Shown here one piece after another: positions 5,893 through 6,685 of a DNA stretch of 6,685 nucleotides. The number at the start of each line of letters is the position of its first letter. Within the stretch, counting starts at the first letter, position 1. The DNA is taken from contig DOCA01000109.1 of assembly GCA_003503995.1 (NCBI GenBank), positions 1-6,685 on the forward strand, in the 5' to 3' direction. Below the pieces are notes generated by a model, which searched no databases, was not told the DNA's origin, and was given only the letters and a program-made list of their open reading frames with translations. Both the position numbers and the translations under genes were made by a program. Origin of the DNA: Holosporales bacterium (GTDB lineage: Bacteria > Pseudomonadota > Alphaproteobacteria > Caedimonadales > UBA9215).

Positions 5893-5926
5893 GAGTCCTC
5901 TTGATGAGGACTTGTCCTAGGGGACA
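5893..5926 (+). promoter_or_regulatory. Two back-to-back hairpins in the leader of the peroxiredoxin gene
   Basis: The first is AGTCCTC (5894-5900) with GAGGACT (5906-5912), a perfect 7-bp stem with loop TTGAT, extendable by a G-T pair. It is followed without a gap by TGTCC (5913-5917) with GGACA (5922-5926), loop TAGG. Neither is followed by a T run, so they do not look like a terminator. They may be RNA structures controlling or protecting the mRNA, or operator half-sites for a dimeric regulator of the peroxide response. The structures are visible; the role is inference. Confidence 0.45.
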
Positions 5927-5955
5927 TTAACTAACGAGACTCAGGAGACAGTAAT

Positions 5956-6492
5956 ATGCTTACAATCGGCGATAAATTTCCTTCTTATAACTTAACAGGC
6001 GTGACGTCTAACGAGATGTCAGGTTTTAAACCTTTCACAAATGAGACAAATGAAGGTAAATGGAAAGTTTACTTCTTTTGGCCAAAGGATTTCACTTTTA
6101 TTTGCCCAACAGAAATCGAAGCTTTTGGAGAATTAACACCCGAATTTGAAGCCACAAATGCCGTTGTTTATGGCTTGAGCACAGATTCTGAATTTGTTCA
6201 CCTTGCGTGGCGTAAAGATCATCCTGGCTTAAACAGCTTGCCTTTTCCTATGCTATCGGACATCAAGCGTGAGTTGTCTTGGGAACTTGGTGTGTTGCAT
6301 CGTGACGAGGGTGTTTGCTTAAGAGCCACTTATATCGTTGATCCTGAAGGTGTTATTCGTCATGTGAGCGTGAATGATTTAAGTGTTGGCCGTAACCCAG
6401 AAGAAACTTTGCGCATTCTAAAAGGTCTTCAAGATGGCGGCCTTATGCCTTGTAATTGGCATCCTGGCCAACAAGCCATTAATGTTGCTTAA
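5956..6492 (+). CDS. ahpC: Peroxiredoxin, AhpC of the mycobacterial type (178 aa)
   Basis: This thiol peroxidase reduces hydrogen peroxide, alkyl hydroperoxides and possibly peroxynitrite in the cytoplasm. A thioredoxin-like fold is shown by FFWPKDFTFICPTE (40-53), where Cys50 is the peroxidatic cysteine in PxxxTxxC with Pro43 and Thr47; Arg123 supplies the conserved active-site arginine. FPMLSDIKRELS (97-108), FIVDP-like YIVDPEG (126-132) and VGRNPEETLR (144-153) resemble Mycobacterium tuberculosis AhpC closely. The C-terminal PCNWHPG provides Cys166 as likely resolving cysteine; the M. tuberculosis protein has two cysteines at this place. An additional Cys121 lies beside Arg123. Length is typical. 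ATG 5956 has AGGAGA (5943-5948) 7 bases upstream. The partner that re-reduces it (AhpD in mycobacteria, or thioredoxin) is not in the window. It is followed by a strong terminator, so it ends a transcript. Confidence 0.95.
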   Translation: MLTIGDKFPSYNLTGVTSNEMSGFKPFTNETNEGKWKVYFFWPKDFTFICPTEIEAFGELTPEFEATNAVVYGLSTDSEFVHLAWRKDHPGLNSLPFPMLSDIKRELSWELGVLHRDEGVCLRATYIVDPEGVIRHVSVNDLSVGRNPEETLRILKGLQDGGLMPCNWHPGQQAINVA

Positions 6493-6514
6493 AGGCGACG
6501 AAGCGTTTCAGAGT

Positions 6515-6552
6515 AAAAATCCCTCGATAGATCAGCTGTCGAGGGATTTTTT
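6515..6552. terminator. Strong intrinsic terminator, probably bidirectional
   Basis: A perfect 13-bp stem pairs AAAAATCCCTCGA (6515-6527) with TCGAGGGATTTTT (6539-6551) around an 11-base loop. The T run ends the plus-strand transcript of ahpC; the mirrored A run gives a T run on the minus strand, fitting a gene converging from the right. Confidence 0.92.
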
Positions 6553-6610
6553 GTAATTGGCATACAATCTGCTCTTTCAACAGTACTCCAAATTTTATTT
6601 ACATGAGGTG

Positions 6611-6685
6611 TTATTTAGCAGCTGATGGTACCTTAGAGTCATTAAGAGCAATAATTTTTAAAGCATGTTTTGCTTTTAAATGATC
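6611..6685 (-). CDS. Possible C-terminal end of an unrecognised converging gene (partial)
   Basis: The minus strand is open from the right edge to TAA at 6611-6613, giving 24 residues (HLKAKHALKIIALNDSKVPS near the end). It is too short to assign a family. It is the only minus-strand frame that stays open to this point, and it ends about 58 bases before a terminator that works in its direction, which supports a real gene end. Chance openness of 75 bases cannot be excluded. Confidence 0.35.
   Translation of the reverse strand, partial: DHLKAKHALKIIALNDSKVPSAAK

Noticed and set aside
2139..5926. Shared GTCCTA string in the inverted repeat at 2135-2169 and the leader hairpin at 5913-5926 as a common operator
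   Set aside because: The shared part is only six to seven bases, the spacings differ (15 against 4), and the match is within chance for a window of this size.
1..6685. CRISPR array, tRNA or rRNA gene, phage or toxin-antitoxin module
   Set aside because: No regularly spaced repeats, no cloverleaf or rRNA-like stretch, and no integrase, capsid or toxin-antitoxin motif was seen on either strand.

Overview
The window looks like chromosomal DNA of a moderately AT-rich alphaproteobacterium. The evidence is a succinate dehydrogenase cluster in the order sdhC-sdhD-sdhA with alphaproteobacterial-type membrane anchors, a 5-aminolevulinate synthase (C4 route to heme), and a large AT bias at third codon positions. 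An AT-rich host-associated lineage such as Holosporales or Rickettsiales would fit the composition, the drug/metabolite transporter and the small secreted acidic protein. That placement is inference from style, not a proof.

Layout. Bases 1-955 (minus strand) carry the start of a succinate dehydrogenase operon: sdhC, sdhD and the first 50 codons of sdhA, which runs off the left edge. A divergent AT-rich intergenic region (956-1129) separates it from an EamA/DMT-family membrane transporter on the plus strand (about 1130-2038). Bases 2039-2349 hold no confidently assigned gene. They contain a possible 83-residue plus-strand ORF with a very good Shine-Dalgarno and a 10-bp inverted repeat that covers its GTG start. 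On the minus strand, 2350-2880 encodes an unrecognised, acidic, low-complexity protein with a signal peptide and a duplicated LQFSFE motif. Upstream of it, 2952-3118 looks like a small MITE-like element with imperfect terminal inverted repeats. xseA (exonuclease VII large subunit) follows on the minus strand (3137-4510), diverging from hemA (4599-5837, plus). A 118-base gap with several hairpins leads to a two-cysteine peroxiredoxin of the mycobacterial AhpC type (5956-6492). A strong terminator (6515-6552) appears to be shared with the 3' end of a converging minus-strand ORF at the right edge.

How the genes relate. SdhC, SdhD and SdhA are parts of one complex II (heme b, quinone and FAD sites). 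HemA supplies the heme precursor and AhpC removes peroxide, so a respiration/heme/oxidative-stress theme can be drawn, but only the sdh genes form a visible operon. The remaining genes look like independent units. Nothing here is a recognisable new multi-gene system; the least explained stretch is 2039-3136.
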